Position numbers and translations under genes: made by a program
Assembly: GCA_000378905.1 (NCBI GenBank)
Contig: KB900584.1
Coordinates: 12,523-58,175, forward strand
Direction: 5' to 3'
Length of the DNA stretch: 45,653 bases
Origin: an actinobacterium SCGC AAA028-A23
GTDB lineage: Bacteria > Actinomycetota > Actinomycetes > Nanopelagicales > Nanopelagicaceae
Shown here: piece by piece, positions 20,844 to 31,499 of the stretch
How positions within the stretch are numbered: the first letter of the stretch is position 1
How the letters are laid out: each line of letters starts with the position of its first letter
The notes under the pieces: model-generated
Told to the model about the DNA's origin: nothing
Seen by the model: only the letters and a program-made list of their open reading frames with translations
Database searches by the model: none

Positions 20844-21248
20844 GTGATGCATCCCAAAGTATTAACCGATCCCTACCTGCAAGAGCGGTATGGCATAAAA
20901 GCAAGTTCAAACCGACGCTTTATTTATGCTGGGATTTTCCTAAGTTTGGTTGCAGCCTGGTTTATCTGGAGCGGTTTTAATGCCGCAAACCCTGCTCTTA
21001 GATCTGAGTTAGTTTCTTTTGAAGTCATTGATGATCAAAGTATTTCTATTTCATACAAAATTACTGTCCGAGATTTATCAAAGCAACATAGTTGCTCACT
21101 AGTTGCCAGAGATATTGATAAAAACACAGTTGGCCAAGTTGAGGATGTAATGCCTGGGCAATCCCTGCTACCGGGTGCAAACCTGCGCACAGTTGAAATA
21201 ACCACCCGATTACCTGCGGTAAATGCAGGAATTGCCAGTTGCCAGTAA
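20844..21248 (+). CDS. DUF4307 family membrane protein
   Basis: RYGIKASSNRRFIYAGIFLSLVAAWFIW and neighbour of greA, as in actinobacteria. Confidence 0.8.
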   Translation: MMHPKVLTDPYLQERYGIKASSNRRFIYAGIFLSLVAAWFIWSGFNAANPALRSELVSFEVIDDQSISISYKITVRDLSKQHSCSLVARDIDKNTVGQVEDVMPGQSLLPGANLRTVEITTRLPAVNAGIASCQ

Positions 21249-21260
21249 CCTTTTCCAACT

Positions 21261-21743
21261 ATGAATCAACCAACCCAAACCTGGCTAACCCAAGAAGCAG
21301 CAGATCGACTTGCTGCAGAGCTTGCCGATCTTGAGGGACCACTGCGTGCTGAAATAATTAAAAAGATTGAGACTGCGCGCGCTGAGGGAGATTTAAAAGA
21401 AAATGGTGGCTACCACGCAGCCCGAGAAGAACAAGGAAAAATTGAAGGACGTATCCGCCAACTTAAACATATGCTCGAGCATGCACACATTGGCACACCA
21501 CCTGTTGGTGAATCTGGTGTTGTTGGACTTGGCATGTTAGTAACGGTTGATATTGCAGGAGATGAAATTAAATTCCTACTTGGTTCAAGAGAAATTGCAT
21601 CTGGTGATGTTGATGTTTACTCAGAGAAATCTCCATTAGGTGCTGCAGTTCTTGGCGCCAAAGTTGGCCAGACCGTTACTTACACCGCGCCAACTGGCAA
21701 GCAAATTCAAGTTGCAGTCTTAGAAGCTCAACCTTATAGCTAA
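21261..21743 (+). CDS. greA: transcription elongation factor GreA
   Basis: LTQEAADRLAAELADLEG, ARAEGDLKENGGYHAAREEQGKIEGRI. Confidence 0.95.
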   Translation: MNQPTQTWLTQEAADRLAAELADLEGPLRAEIIKKIETARAEGDLKENGGYHAAREEQGKIEGRIRQLKHMLEHAHIGTPPVGESGVVGLGMLVTVDIAGDEIKFLLGSREIASGDVDVYSEKSPLGAAVLGAKVGQTVTYTAPTGKQIQVAVLEAQPYS

Positions 21744-22541
21744 TTATTTTTTAGAGGCGTTATTGTATTTACGAACGCTTAATGGAACAAAAACTGCCAT
21801 AATTAAAATCATATAAACTATTGACATTAACAATGGGTTCTCACTTGGAAATGATCCAGCGGTTGCACCAAACTCATTTTTAAGGCCAAATAACTCACGG
21901 CAACCAGCCACCATGGTTGAAACTGGATTCCATTCAGCAAAGTACTGCAACGGTTTTGGCATTCCTGTGGTTGGAGCAAAAGCATTTGATAAAAATGTCA
22001 GAGGAAATACTGCGATAAAGGTGACGTTCTGAGCCACTCTTTCTTCCCGGACTGACAGGCCAATCAAAACCCCGATCCAAGACATGGCAAATCCAAATAC
22101 AAATAAGAATACGAAACCAAGAAATATTTTAAGTGCGCCAGAGGTTGGTCGCCATCCAACTAAAAATCCAGTTATTCCCATAACAACTAGAACAACAATA
22201 TTTAAAACACCATCTCCTAAAGTTCTGCCAAAGACAACTGCAGATCTAGAAATTGGTAATGATCTAAATCGATCAATTAAACCCTTCTGCATATCAGCAG
22301 ATAGCCCAACCGCAGTTGCAGCTAGTGTGAAGGCAACGGTTTGAACAAAAATTCCTGGCATAAGAAGTTGCACATATCCACCAGGCTGACCAGTATCAAT
22401 AGAGCCACCAAAAACATATCGGAACAACAAAACAAACATAACTGGCTGAATGGTTGAAAAGATCAGTACTTCAGGTACTCGTGCTAGCTGAAGCAGCTGG
22501 CGCTTGGTGATAATTAAGGCATCAGAAATTGCATTCATCAT
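21744..22541 (-). CDS. ABC-2 type transporter permease (DrrB-like)
   Basis: Six hydrophobic segments, ABC-2 permease layout, 4-nt overlap with ATPase gene. Confidence 0.9.
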   Translation of the reverse strand: MMNAISDALIITKRQLLQLARVPEVLIFSTIQPVMFVLLFRYVFGGSIDTGQPGGYVQLLMPGIFVQTVAFTLAATAVGLSADMQKGLIDRFRSLPISRSAVVFGRTLGDGVLNIVVLVVMGITGFLVGWRPTSGALKIFLGFVFLFVFGFAMSWIGVLIGLSVREERVAQNVTFIAVFPLTFLSNAFAPTTGMPKPLQYFAEWNPVSTMVAGCRELFGLKNEFGATAGSFPSENPLLMSIVYMILIMAVFVPLSVRKYNNASKK

Positions 22542-23533
22542 TTCTTACCCTTCTTTCGACCACTTGTAGCATCTGAAACTTCAGCAATCTTTTCTTCGGC
22601 CACATGGCCAGTCAATGATAGAAACACATCATCTAATGATGGACGTTTTAATCCAATATCAAGGGGGTGAATTCCTGCCTCATCCAACATCTTTGCCGCT
22701 TCAATTAATGCTTTACTGCCAGTTGTTACTGGGGCTGATATTTGTCGAAGGCCTTCATCAACATTTACAGCAGAACCACTAACCTTTGCCACAATTTCTT
22801 TGGTAGCAGCAACATTTGCATTCTCAACTACTATTTCAAGTCGCTCGCCGCCAACCTGCTTCTTTAATGAATCTGAGGTTCCGCGGGCAATAACTCTTCC
22901 ATGATCAATTACTGCAATTTCATCTGCTAAATGATCTGCCTCTTCAAGATACTGAGTTGTTAAAAGCAAAGTAACTCCACCTTTAACTAGATCATCAATT
23001 ACACCCCACATATCCTGGCGACCTCTTGGATCCAAACCAGTTGTTGGCTCATCTAAAAATAAAACCTTTGGTCTGATAATCAGTGAGGCTGCTAAATCTA
23101 ATCTGCGACGCATTCCGCCTGAGTAGGTTCTGATTGGTCGCTTTGCTGCATCAGATAAAGAGAATTGTTCAAGTAATTCAATTGCGCGCTCTCGCGCCGC
23201 CTTTGCACTTAAATGATAAAGCCGGCCAAACATAATTAAGTTATCCCAGCCAGTTAAAGTCTCATCAACAGCTGCGTATTGACCTGATAAACCAATTATT
23301 TTTCTTACCTCATCTGGATGTTTTAAAACATCAATACCAGCAACAGATGCATGACCTGAATCAGGTGAAAGTAATGTAGCTAAAATTCTTACAGTGGTTG
23401 TTTTACCAGCACCATTTGGGCCGAGCACGCCAAGCACTGTTCCCTCTTCAACATCTAAATTCAAACCATCAAGTGCTCGAACAGAACCTTTGTTGTAGGT
23501 TTTAATTAAATTTTCTGCGATAACTGCCTTCAT
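22538..23533 (-). CDS. ABC transporter ATP-binding protein (DrrA-like)
   Basis: GPNGAGKTTTVRIL, YSGGMRRRLDLA, LFLDEPTTGLDPRGRQ; C-terminal RPSLDDVFLSLTGH DrrA signature. Confidence 0.95.
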   Translation of the reverse strand: MKAVIAENLIKTYNKGSVRALDGLNLDVEEGTVLGVLGPNGAGKTTTVRILATLLSPDSGHASVAGIDVLKHPDEVRKIIGLSGQYAAVDETLTGWDNLIMFGRLYHLSAKAARERAIELLEQFSLSDAAKRPIRTYSGGMRRRLDLAASLIIRPKVLFLDEPTTGLDPRGRQDMWGVIDDLVKGGVTLLLTTQYLEEADHLADEIAVIDHGRVIARGTSDSLKKQVGGERLEIVVENANVAATKEIVAKVSGSAVNVDEGLRQISAPVTTGSKALIEAAKMLDEAGIHPLDIGLKRPSLDDVFLSLTGHVAEEKIAEVSDATSGRKKGKK

Positions 23534-23579
23534 ATGTAAATACTAACAAATAAAGGGAGTAAACTATTCCCCTTAGGTT

Positions 23580-23594
23580 AAATTCATTGAATTT
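23580..23594. promoter_or_regulatory. perfect 15-nt palindrome AAATTCA-T-TGAATTT in the divergent drrA/MFS promoter region
   Basis: Direct reading: AAATTCATTGAATTT. Confidence 0.45.
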
Positions 23595-23614
23595 TACATA
23601 AAATCAACTAAAGG

Positions 23615-25261
23615 GTGGATATAGAGATGGCTATGGGTAAAGATAAATCAAAAGTAAATCAAGCTAATGTTGAACAAAGTGGCCCCCTTAGTCATAAAGA
23701 AATCCTTATAGTTCTAAGCGGATTGATGACCGGAATGCTTTTAGCTGCCCTAGATCAGACAATTGTTTCAACTGCTCTAAAAAACATTGTTGAAGACTTC
23801 AATGGTCTAAATCATTACACCTGGGTTGTTACCGCGTACTTATTAACTTCAACTGCTTCAACACCTTTATATGGAAAAATCTCAGATCTATATGGCAGAC
23901 GTCCTGTATTTCAGTTTGCAATCATAACTTTTCTAATTGGATCATTTCTTGCTGGCGCATCCCAAAACATGACGCAGTTAATCTTCACTAGAGCACTACA
24001 AGGTTTAGGTGCTGGTGGATTGATGGCACTGACATTTGTAATTATTGGCGACATTGTCTCTCCAAGAGAGCGTGGAAAGTATCAGGGTTATTTTGGTGCA
24101 GTTTGGGGACTTTCATCAGTTGCCGGTCCATTGCTTGGTGGGTTCTTCTCAGACCATGCAACAATTTTAGGCATCACCGGATGGCGATGGATTTTCTACA
24201 TAAATCTGCCATTTGGAATTTTGGCTTTAATTATTACTTCAGCTGTTCTACACATTCCTAAAGTAAAGCGTGAACATAAGATTGATTACTTTGGTGCATT
24301 ACTACTAGTACTTGCTGTGAGCGCAGTACTTCTAGCTGTCTCTGTTTATGGACCAGAGGATGGCTGGACTGATTCAAAAACTCTGATTGTGATTGGCTCC
24401 GGATTGTTTTTAACCCTTGCTTTCATATGGCAAGAAAACCGAGCAGTTGAACCAATTTTGCCACTTCGATTATTCAAGAACCACACCTTCTCCCTGACCT
24501 CAGCCCTTGGATTTATTATTGGTGCCGGAATGTTTGGCGCAATTGTTATGTTGCCCCTTTACTTACAGGTAGTTAAAGGTAACTCGGCAACTGAGGCCGG
24601 ACTAAAGTTAATTCCATTAATGATTGGAATAGTTTCCATGTCAATTTTCAGTGGAAAAAAGATTTCTGTCACTGGCAAATACAAGATATTTCCAATTCTA
24701 GGAACTGCAATTATGACTATTGGACTTCTTCTCATGGCTACCTTAGATGAAGACACTTCTTTTGCAGTGCTTTCAATCTACGCAGTATTGGTTGGCGCAG
24801 GACTTGGTTTATCGATGCAGACCATTGTGATTGCACTTCAGAATTCAGTTGACTTCCAAGATATGGGAATTGCGACCTCATCAAATACATTCTTCAGATC
24901 ACTAGGTGGTGCTTTTGGTACAGCAATTTTTGGAACAATTCTAAGTAATCGAATTGCATACTATTTACAAGATAATTTTGCGAAATTACAAAGTACTGAT
25001 CCAGCATCATTGTCAGAGTTTGACACTTCTAAGCTTGATTTGATTACGACTAATACTTCAATTATTACTACTTTGCCGCCCGTAATCAGGGACACGGTTT
25101 TGCATAGTTTTGCGCAAACTTTCCAAGTGGTATTTCTGGCTGCTGTGCCCATTACATTTATCGGATTTTTGCTTGCATTTTTCCTTAAAGAGAAACCACT
25201 TCAAAGCAGTTCAGCACATCATGCTGCTCGAACTGAAGCAGCTGGTGAGGCGGTAGGTTAA
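23615..25261 (+). CDS. MFS multidrug efflux transporter, DHA2 (EmrB/QacA) 14-TM family
   Basis: [47 protein letters not shown]. Confidence 0.94.
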   Translation: MDIEMAMGKDKSKVNQANVEQSGPLSHKEILIVLSGLMTGMLLAALDQTIVSTALKNIVEDFNGLNHYTWVVTAYLLTSTASTPLYGKISDLYGRRPVFQFAIITFLIGSFLAGASQNMTQLIFTRALQGLGAGGLMALTFVIIGDIVSPRERGKYQGYFGAVWGLSSVAGPLLGGFFSDHATILGITGWRWIFYINLPFGILALIITSAVLHIPKVKREHKIDYFGALLLVLAVSAVLLAVSVYGPEDGWTDSKTLIVIGSGLFLTLAFIWQENRAVEPILPLRLFKNHTFSLTSALGFIIGAGMFGAIVMLPLYLQVVKGNSATEAGLKLIPLMIGIVSMSIFSGKKISVTGKYKIFPILGTAIMTIGLLLMATLDEDTSFAVLSIYAVLVGAGLGLSMQTIVIALQNSVDFQDMGIATSSNTFFRSLGGAFGTAIFGTILSNRIAYYLQDNFAKLQSTDPASLSEFDTSKLDLITTNTSIITTLPPVIRDTVLHSFAQTFQVVFLAAVPITFIGFLLAFFLKEKPLQSSSAHHAARTEAAGEAVG

Positions 25262-26506
25262 ATAAAAACAAAAGATCTTGGTAGAAATCCTTTCGCGCAA
25301 TTACCGCGAGAGGTATCAATCCTTTCTGCTGTTGCTTTTTTTGTAGCAGTTGGATTTGGTTTAATAATTCCTGCAATACCAATTTTTGCTTCATCTTTTG
25401 GTGTCAGTAAAACTGCTATCGGTTTGATAATTTCAAGTTTTGCCATCATGCGTTTTTCCTCGGGCTTAATCTCTGGCAAATTAGTTGATCGCTTTGGCGA
25501 GCGTGCAGTTCTAGGTTTTGGGCTTTTCATGGTCTCATTTTTCACATTGCTTACTGCCTTGTCCCAAAGTTATGGACAGCTTCTAACCTTTAGATCTCTC
25601 GGCGGATTGGGATCATCTATGTTCTCGGTATCTGCAGGTTCATTACTTATGCGCTCAGTTAGCGATGATGTTAGAGGCCGGGCACAATCACTTTATAACG
25701 GTGGTTTTTTACTAGGTAGCATCGCAGGTCCAGCATTTGGTGGAATCTTATCGGCGATATCTTTGCGGGCACCGTTTTTTGTTTACTCTTCAACTTTAGC
25801 TATTGCGGGAACAATTGCATTAGTATTTTTAAGCGAGAAACGGTTGGGCAAGAAAGTTGATGCACCAACAAGTGAGATTGGTCAAACTACCTTGTCACAG
25901 GCTTTTCGATTAAGACCATATCAAATAGCTTTAATGCTAGCTTTTATTAACAACTGGATTTTGTTTGGATTGAGATCCTCAATTCTTCCTTTGTTTGTTA
26001 CTGAAAAATTAAACTCAACCGCTGCAATTGCTGGCCTTGGATTAACTATTGGCGCTTTAGTTCAAGGAGCTTTCATGTTAAAAGCTGGAAAGTATTCAGA
26101 TCAAAAAGGACGAAAGGCTGCATTGTTATTTGGTAGTGCTTTTGTTTTGTTTGGAATACTGATGCTGGCATTTACTACCAACGTTTGGTTATATGTTATT
26201 TCTATGGCCCTATTTGGCTTAGGCGGTGCATATGTTGGTACGGCTCCAGGAAGCGTTGTTGGTGACATTATTCGTGGCCGAGGTGGTCAGGTGATCGCAG
26301 CCTGGCAAATGGCAGGAGATGCTGGAATGATTTTTGGTCCAGTAATAGTTGGTTTGCTTACCGATTTATTCAGCTACCAAGTAGCATTTTTAGTCTCAGC
26401 AGGAATTTGGGTAATTGCAATTATTCTTTCTGCAATTTTGCCAGAGACAAGAGCCTCTCAATTAAAGGATGAATTAATCCCTGACAAAAATAAACAGGAG
26501 CTGTGA
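25262..26506 (+). CDS. MFS transporter, DHA1-like 12-TM family; start codon non-canonical (ATA at 25262 proposed)
   Basis: In-frame IKTKDLGRNPFAQLPREVSILSAVAFFVAVGFGLIIPAIPIFASSFGVSKTAIGL precedes the track start (TTG 25424); GKLVDRFGER motif A. Confidence 0.85.
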   Translation: MKTKDLGRNPFAQLPREVSILSAVAFFVAVGFGLIIPAIPIFASSFGVSKTAIGLIISSFAIMRFSSGLISGKLVDRFGERAVLGFGLFMVSFFTLLTALSQSYGQLLTFRSLGGLGSSMFSVSAGSLLMRSVSDDVRGRAQSLYNGGFLLGSIAGPAFGGILSAISLRAPFFVYSSTLAIAGTIALVFLSEKRLGKKVDAPTSEIGQTTLSQAFRLRPYQIALMLAFINNWILFGLRSSILPLFVTEKLNSTAAIAGLGLTIGALVQGAFMLKAGKYSDQKGRKAALLFGSAFVLFGILMLAFTTNVWLYVISMALFGLGGAYVGTAPGSVVGDIIRGRGGQVIAAWQMAGDAGMIFGPVIVGLLTDLFSYQVAFLVSAGIWVIAIILSAILPETRASQLKDELIPDKNKQEL

Positions 26507-26524
26507 TTTCTCACAGCCCCTGTT
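26493..26524. terminator. bidirectional hairpin terminator between the convergent MFS and Bax-inhibitor genes
   Basis: AACAGGAGCTGTGA-TTTC-TCACAGCCCCTGTT near-perfect stem, overlapping the MFS stop codon. Confidence 0.75.
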
Positions 26525-26538
26525 GGGTAATTATTTAA

Positions 26539-27309
26539 TTAGCGATCGTTACGTAGTATTGAAATTAGGCGTAGTACCTCTAGGTATAGCCAAACAACAG
26601 TGACCATCAAGCCAAAAGCTGCTCGCCAAGATTCCTTCTCTGGAACGCCCGCGGTTACACCTTTTTCAATTTGATCAAAATCAAGTACTAGGAACAAGCT
26701 CGCTAGCGCAACGCCTGCAACTGCAAGAAGTAATCCAAGACCTGAAACACCGTAGAAACCATAACCTTGGCCAACTCCGAAGAATGATGCAACTAATGAA
26801 ACTAGTCCAAGGATGAAGTAACCAATGGCCGCGCCAATTACTGCACGTGTGAATTGAGGTGTTGCACGTAGGGTGCCATTTCGATACATAACTAAAACAC
26901 CAGCAAATGCTGCAACTGTTCCAATTACTGCTTGGCTAACAATTCCTGGGTAGTAAGACTCGTAATAACTGCTTAAGGTTCCAAGAGCTAAACCTTCTAG
27001 GGCAGCATAGGCAATAACTAAACCTGGTTTAATGTTTTTACTAAAACTTATAACCATTGCTAAAACAAATCCACCAAGGAATCCGAGTAGTACTGCACCC
27101 ATTCCAAGGTTTGCACTCCAAGCAAATGCACCGACCACAACTAAAATTGCAAATAAAAATCCAGTTTTCGCAACAACATCTTCTAATGTCATGCGACCTG
27201 TTCGCATTGATGAGGCGGCAGGAGCGTTGTAATTTTGCTCCAGTTGATCAACCTGCATATTTGAAGATTGATTAAATGCCTTGCCAAGTACAGGGTTTGA
27301 GCTTTTCAT
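26539..27309 (-). CDS. Bax inhibitor-1/YccA family membrane protein
   Basis: Seven hydrophobic segments, LALGTLSSYYESYYPGIVSQAV, RAAFGLMVTVVWLYLEVLRLISILR C-terminus. Confidence 0.92.
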   Translation of the reverse strand: MKSSNPVLGKAFNQSSNMQVDQLEQNYNAPAASSMRTGRMTLEDVVAKTGFLFAILVVVGAFAWSANLGMGAVLLGFLGGFVLAMVISFSKNIKPGLVIAYAALEGLALGTLSSYYESYYPGIVSQAVIGTVAAFAGVLVMYRNGTLRATPQFTRAVIGAAIGYFILGLVSLVASFFGVGQGYGFYGVSGLGLLLAVAGVALASLFLVLDFDQIEKGVTAGVPEKESWRAAFGLMVTVVWLYLEVLRLISILRNDR

Positions 27310-27454
27310 TCTTCTCCTTCTATAGAAGTAACAAACGGATACTTTTGTTAGTCACTTAGGTAGTGAACAAATATTAATCTCTCTTAATTCCATTAGCCAT
27401 CGCATAAGCCAGATCTAAACTTAATCTTTGCTGAAGATTCGCAGCTAATGAGCG

Positions 27455-27527
27455 TGCCCCCGGTGGGGGTCGAACCCACACTTGTGCGATTTTAAGTCGC
27501 ATGCCTCTGCCATTGGGCTACAGGGGC
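27455..27527 (-). tRNA. tRNA with UAA anticodon (nominally Leu), class-I-like with 5-nt variable loop, no encoded CCA
   Basis: GCCCCTG...CGGGGGC acceptor; TGCGA-CTTAAAA-TCGCA anticodon arm; variable CAAGT; GTGGG-TTCGACC-CCCAC T-arm. Confidence 0.9.
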
Positions 27528-27587
27528 GAACCTTCAGGGGGTAAATCTACCTGTCTTTTTGGCCGCCAAATCCATCAAAATCTTCGC

Positions 27588-28502
27588 TCAATTAGAAAGC
27601 GACCAAGCAATTCCATCCAAAATATCAGATTCAGATGCAACAAACTCACTCGACCCCGTCGCAGCCATTATCCTCGATAAAATTAATGCACCGGATGTAA
27701 TTACATCCACTCGGCCAGGGTGCATATATCCGAGGGATGCAATTTGATCCTTATCCAATGATTGAAACATTCCAGCAACTTGGTGAACCGATGTTGCAGA
27801 GATTCTTGATAAGTGAATTAAGTATCGATCATATTGTTCTAATTTAAGCGCAGCTGCTGCGACAGTGGTTGCAGTACCTGCAACTGCAACTAAAGTTTTT
27901 GCTTCAGAAATAGGAACAATTGCTGCTGCTTGAGCTATTGCAATATCAATATCAATTATTGCCTGGCTGATTTGTGCCATAGAAGGTGGTTGATCAATCA
28001 AGTGACGCTCACTCATTCTTACACAACCAATATTTACACTTTTTGCAGAGTCAACACTTTCATTTCCAAATACAAACTCAGTTGATCCACCCCCAATATC
28101 AACTACTAAAAATGGACCATCATTTTGAGATAGCTCCTTGGTAGCACCGATAAATGAAAGTCTTGCTTCTTCTTCACCTGGAATTACCTCAACTTCAATA
28201 CCAAGAATTTTCTTAACCCCATCAGTAAACAATTCACGATTACTTGCATCACGGGTTGCGCTGGTTGCACAAAATCTTACTTTCTCAACACCCTTACTTT
28301 TAATATGTCCTGCAAATTTTTCAACTGCAGCAAGAGTTCGATCTATTGCATCTGGATGAAATGCTTTGTTTTGGTCAACGCCTTGGCCGAGTCTGACTAT
28401 TTCCATTGTGCGCAAAACTTCTTTAAAATTTCCGTTGGTGATATCTGCAATTAAAAGACGAATTGAATTAGTACCACAGTCAATAGCTGCAACTCGACTC
28501 AA
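27588..28502 (-). CDS. Ppx/GppA family phosphatase (exopolyphosphatase)
   Basis: IDCGTNSIRLLI, VVDIGGGSTEFV, VAGTATTVAA; TTG start adjacent to DUF501 stop. Confidence 0.93.
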   Translation of the reverse strand: MSRVAAIDCGTNSIRLLIADITNGNFKEVLRTMEIVRLGQGVDQNKAFHPDAIDRTLAAVEKFAGHIKSKGVEKVRFCATSATRDASNRELFTDGVKKILGIEVEVIPGEEEARLSFIGATKELSQNDGPFLVVDIGGGSTEFVFGNESVDSAKSVNIGCVRMSERHLIDQPPSMAQISQAIIDIDIAIAQAAAIVPISEAKTLVAVAGTATTVAAAALKLEQYDRYLIHLSRISATSVHQVAGMFQSLDKDQIASLGYMHPGRVDVITSGALILSRIMAATGSSEFVASESDILDGIAWSLSN

Positions 28503-29060
28503 CTACTCCTCCTCATCTAGTAAATTACTAATTAAATTACAAGGTCTAGAAACCCACCAATTATCAAGTGCTGCTAATGCTTCATCACCAAGTGGATTAA
28601 CTCCTTCACCTGCTGCTAATGAGTGGGCAACAAGGGAGTGTAAGCATTTAACTCGATCAGGCATTCCTCCTGCTGTTACTCCATCAATTTCAGGAACATC
28701 TAGATTTTCCTGTTTAGCTAATGCACTTCTAGCTGCCTCATAATCAACATGAGCCGCTAAATAATCACCTGCAAGTATTGGATCATTTTGTAATCGCTCA
28801 TTCATCTGCGCCATCAAACCGGAGCTCTCTAAGGTTGAAATCGCTCCAGTAAGTCTTGGGCAAGTGGCATAGTAAAAAGTTGGAAAAGGTGTGCCATCTG
28901 CTAATCGTGGCGGCGTTTGAACAACATCAGCTTCACCGCATGGACAGCGATGTGCAATCGCTGAGACATCTCTAGGTTCTCTACCGAGTTGAGCAGCAAC
29001 AGTTTTTAAATCCGCACCAGATGGTTTTTCAGCTTTAAATGCTGGTTTGGGATTAACCAT
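28503..29060 (-). CDS. DUF501 domain protein
   Basis: RCPCGEADVVQTPPRLADGTPFPTFYYATCPRL; position between ppx and ftsB. Confidence 0.88.
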   Translation of the reverse strand: MVNPKPAFKAEKPSGADLKTVAAQLGREPRDVSAIAHRCPCGEADVVQTPPRLADGTPFPTFYYATCPRLTGAISTLESSGLMAQMNERLQNDPILAGDYLAAHVDYEAARSALAKQENLDVPEIDGVTAGGMPDRVKCLHSLVAHSLAAGEGVNPLGDEALAALDNWWVSRPCNLISNLLDEEE

Positions 29061-29061
29061 T

Positions 29062-29514
29062 TTAGTTACTTACATTAGTGCTAGTAATTGATGAGATTAA
29101 TCTTGAGTACCAGGGTAGTCCTACTGGAAGTTGGCCTGAAACTTTGGTTTGTTCTGCTTCATCAACAATCTCATCATTGCCAACAACTATATATCTACGC
29201 TCACCTGGAAATACAAAATGTAATCTTGACCTTGCTTGGCTTGCAACAAACTCGGGATCATCCCACTGCGCAAGCTCTGCTGCTGCTTTTTCAAGCATGG
29301 CTTGATTGTCTGTGATTTTACTTTTTAGTGAATTAATCTGAGCGCGCTGCGTAAAGTAATGTTGAATTGGTGGTGCAAGAGTTATTGCTACAACAAACAG
29401 GACTATGCCAACAATTAGCGCTCGGTTAGAAACCCCTCTTTTTTTCAATCCAGACTTAACATTTTTTCGTGAGGCTGAAATTAAGCCCGCAGCAAAGAAT
29501 CTTCGCCTAGCCAT
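29062..29514 (-). CDS. FtsB/DivIC septum formation initiator family protein
   Basis: N-terminal basic segment, one TM, coiled coil, DDPEFVASQARSRLHFVFPGERRYIVV. Confidence 0.9.
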   Translation of the reverse strand: MARRRFFAAGLISASRKNVKSGLKKRGVSNRALIVGIVLFVVAITLAPPIQHYFTQRAQINSLKSKITDNQAMLEKAAAELAQWDDPEFVASQARSRLHFVFPGERRYIVVGNDEIVDEAEQTKVSGQLPVGLPWYSRLISSITSTNVSN

Positions 29515-29519
29515 CTAAG

Positions 29520-30806
<1,287 letters not shown>

Positions 30807-30845
30807 CTAACTATTGATTATCTATGGATGGATACTTGGTTAATT

Positions 30846-31490
30846 CTACCTTGCCTCGTGCTCCTGAATCTGAGCTATAAGAGATTTGGTGGCGCCTCTT
30901 AAGGCTGCTTCTGGATCCAAGCCTTTTTCAACTGCTTGTGCGATTAATCCAAGAAGAATCTCGCCAAATTGATCCTGATTTGTTTGATCACTTAGTTTTA
31001 TTGGCTGTGAAATTGGAAGTGAGTAATTTAATTTATTGATCCGGTAAACCACCTTGGCAGCCAAAGGCAGCGCAGGCTGGGCAAGTGGGACGCCATCAAT
31101 AATTGAGCTTCGGCCTTTTTCTAGAGCTTTTTGTTTTTCCCAATTTTCCAATACATCTTGGCTGTTATCCACTTTTGTACCGGCAAAAACATGTGGGTGT
31201 CTTCGAATCAATTTATCTGCAACAGATTTTGCAACATCTTCGATGTTAAATGGTTGGTTTGTATCTTCTTCAGCCATACGAGAGTGAAAATAAACCTGAA
31301 GCAATAGGTCGCCAAGCTCTTCTTGCATATCTTGACGATCATTGTTTTCAACTGATTCAATAAACTCATAAGATTCTTCAAGTAAATACTTGAGCAATGA
31401 TTGATGGGTTTGCTCTGCATCCCATGGACAGCCGCCTGGTGAGCGAAGTTTGTCCATAACCTCGCGAAGTCTTAGCAGCTCTGATGTCAT
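30846..31490 (-). CDS. mazG: MazG family nucleoside triphosphate pyrophosphohydrolase
   Basis: LRSPGGCPWDAEQTHQSLLKYLLEESYEF, EELGDLLLQVYFHSRMAEE. Confidence 0.94.
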   Translation of the reverse strand: MTSELLRLREVMDKLRSPGGCPWDAEQTHQSLLKYLLEESYEFIESVENNDRQDMQEELGDLLLQVYFHSRMAEEDTNQPFNIEDVAKSVADKLIRRHPHVFAGTKVDNSQDVLENWEKQKALEKGRSSIIDGVPLAQPALPLAAKVVYRINKLNYSLPISQPIKLSDQTNQDQFGEILLGLIAQAVEKGLDPEAALRGATKSLIAQIQEHEAR

Positions 31491-31499
31491 AAACGGGAT

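Noticed and set aside
27361-27510. Minus-strand ORF starting in the tRNA anticodon arm (MRLKIAQVWVRPPPGARSLAANLQQRLSLDLAYAMANGIKRD*)
   Set aside because: Only 42 codons, and much of it is fixed by tRNA sequence; length is compatible with chance. Worth keeping only if conserved downstream of the tRNA in relatives.
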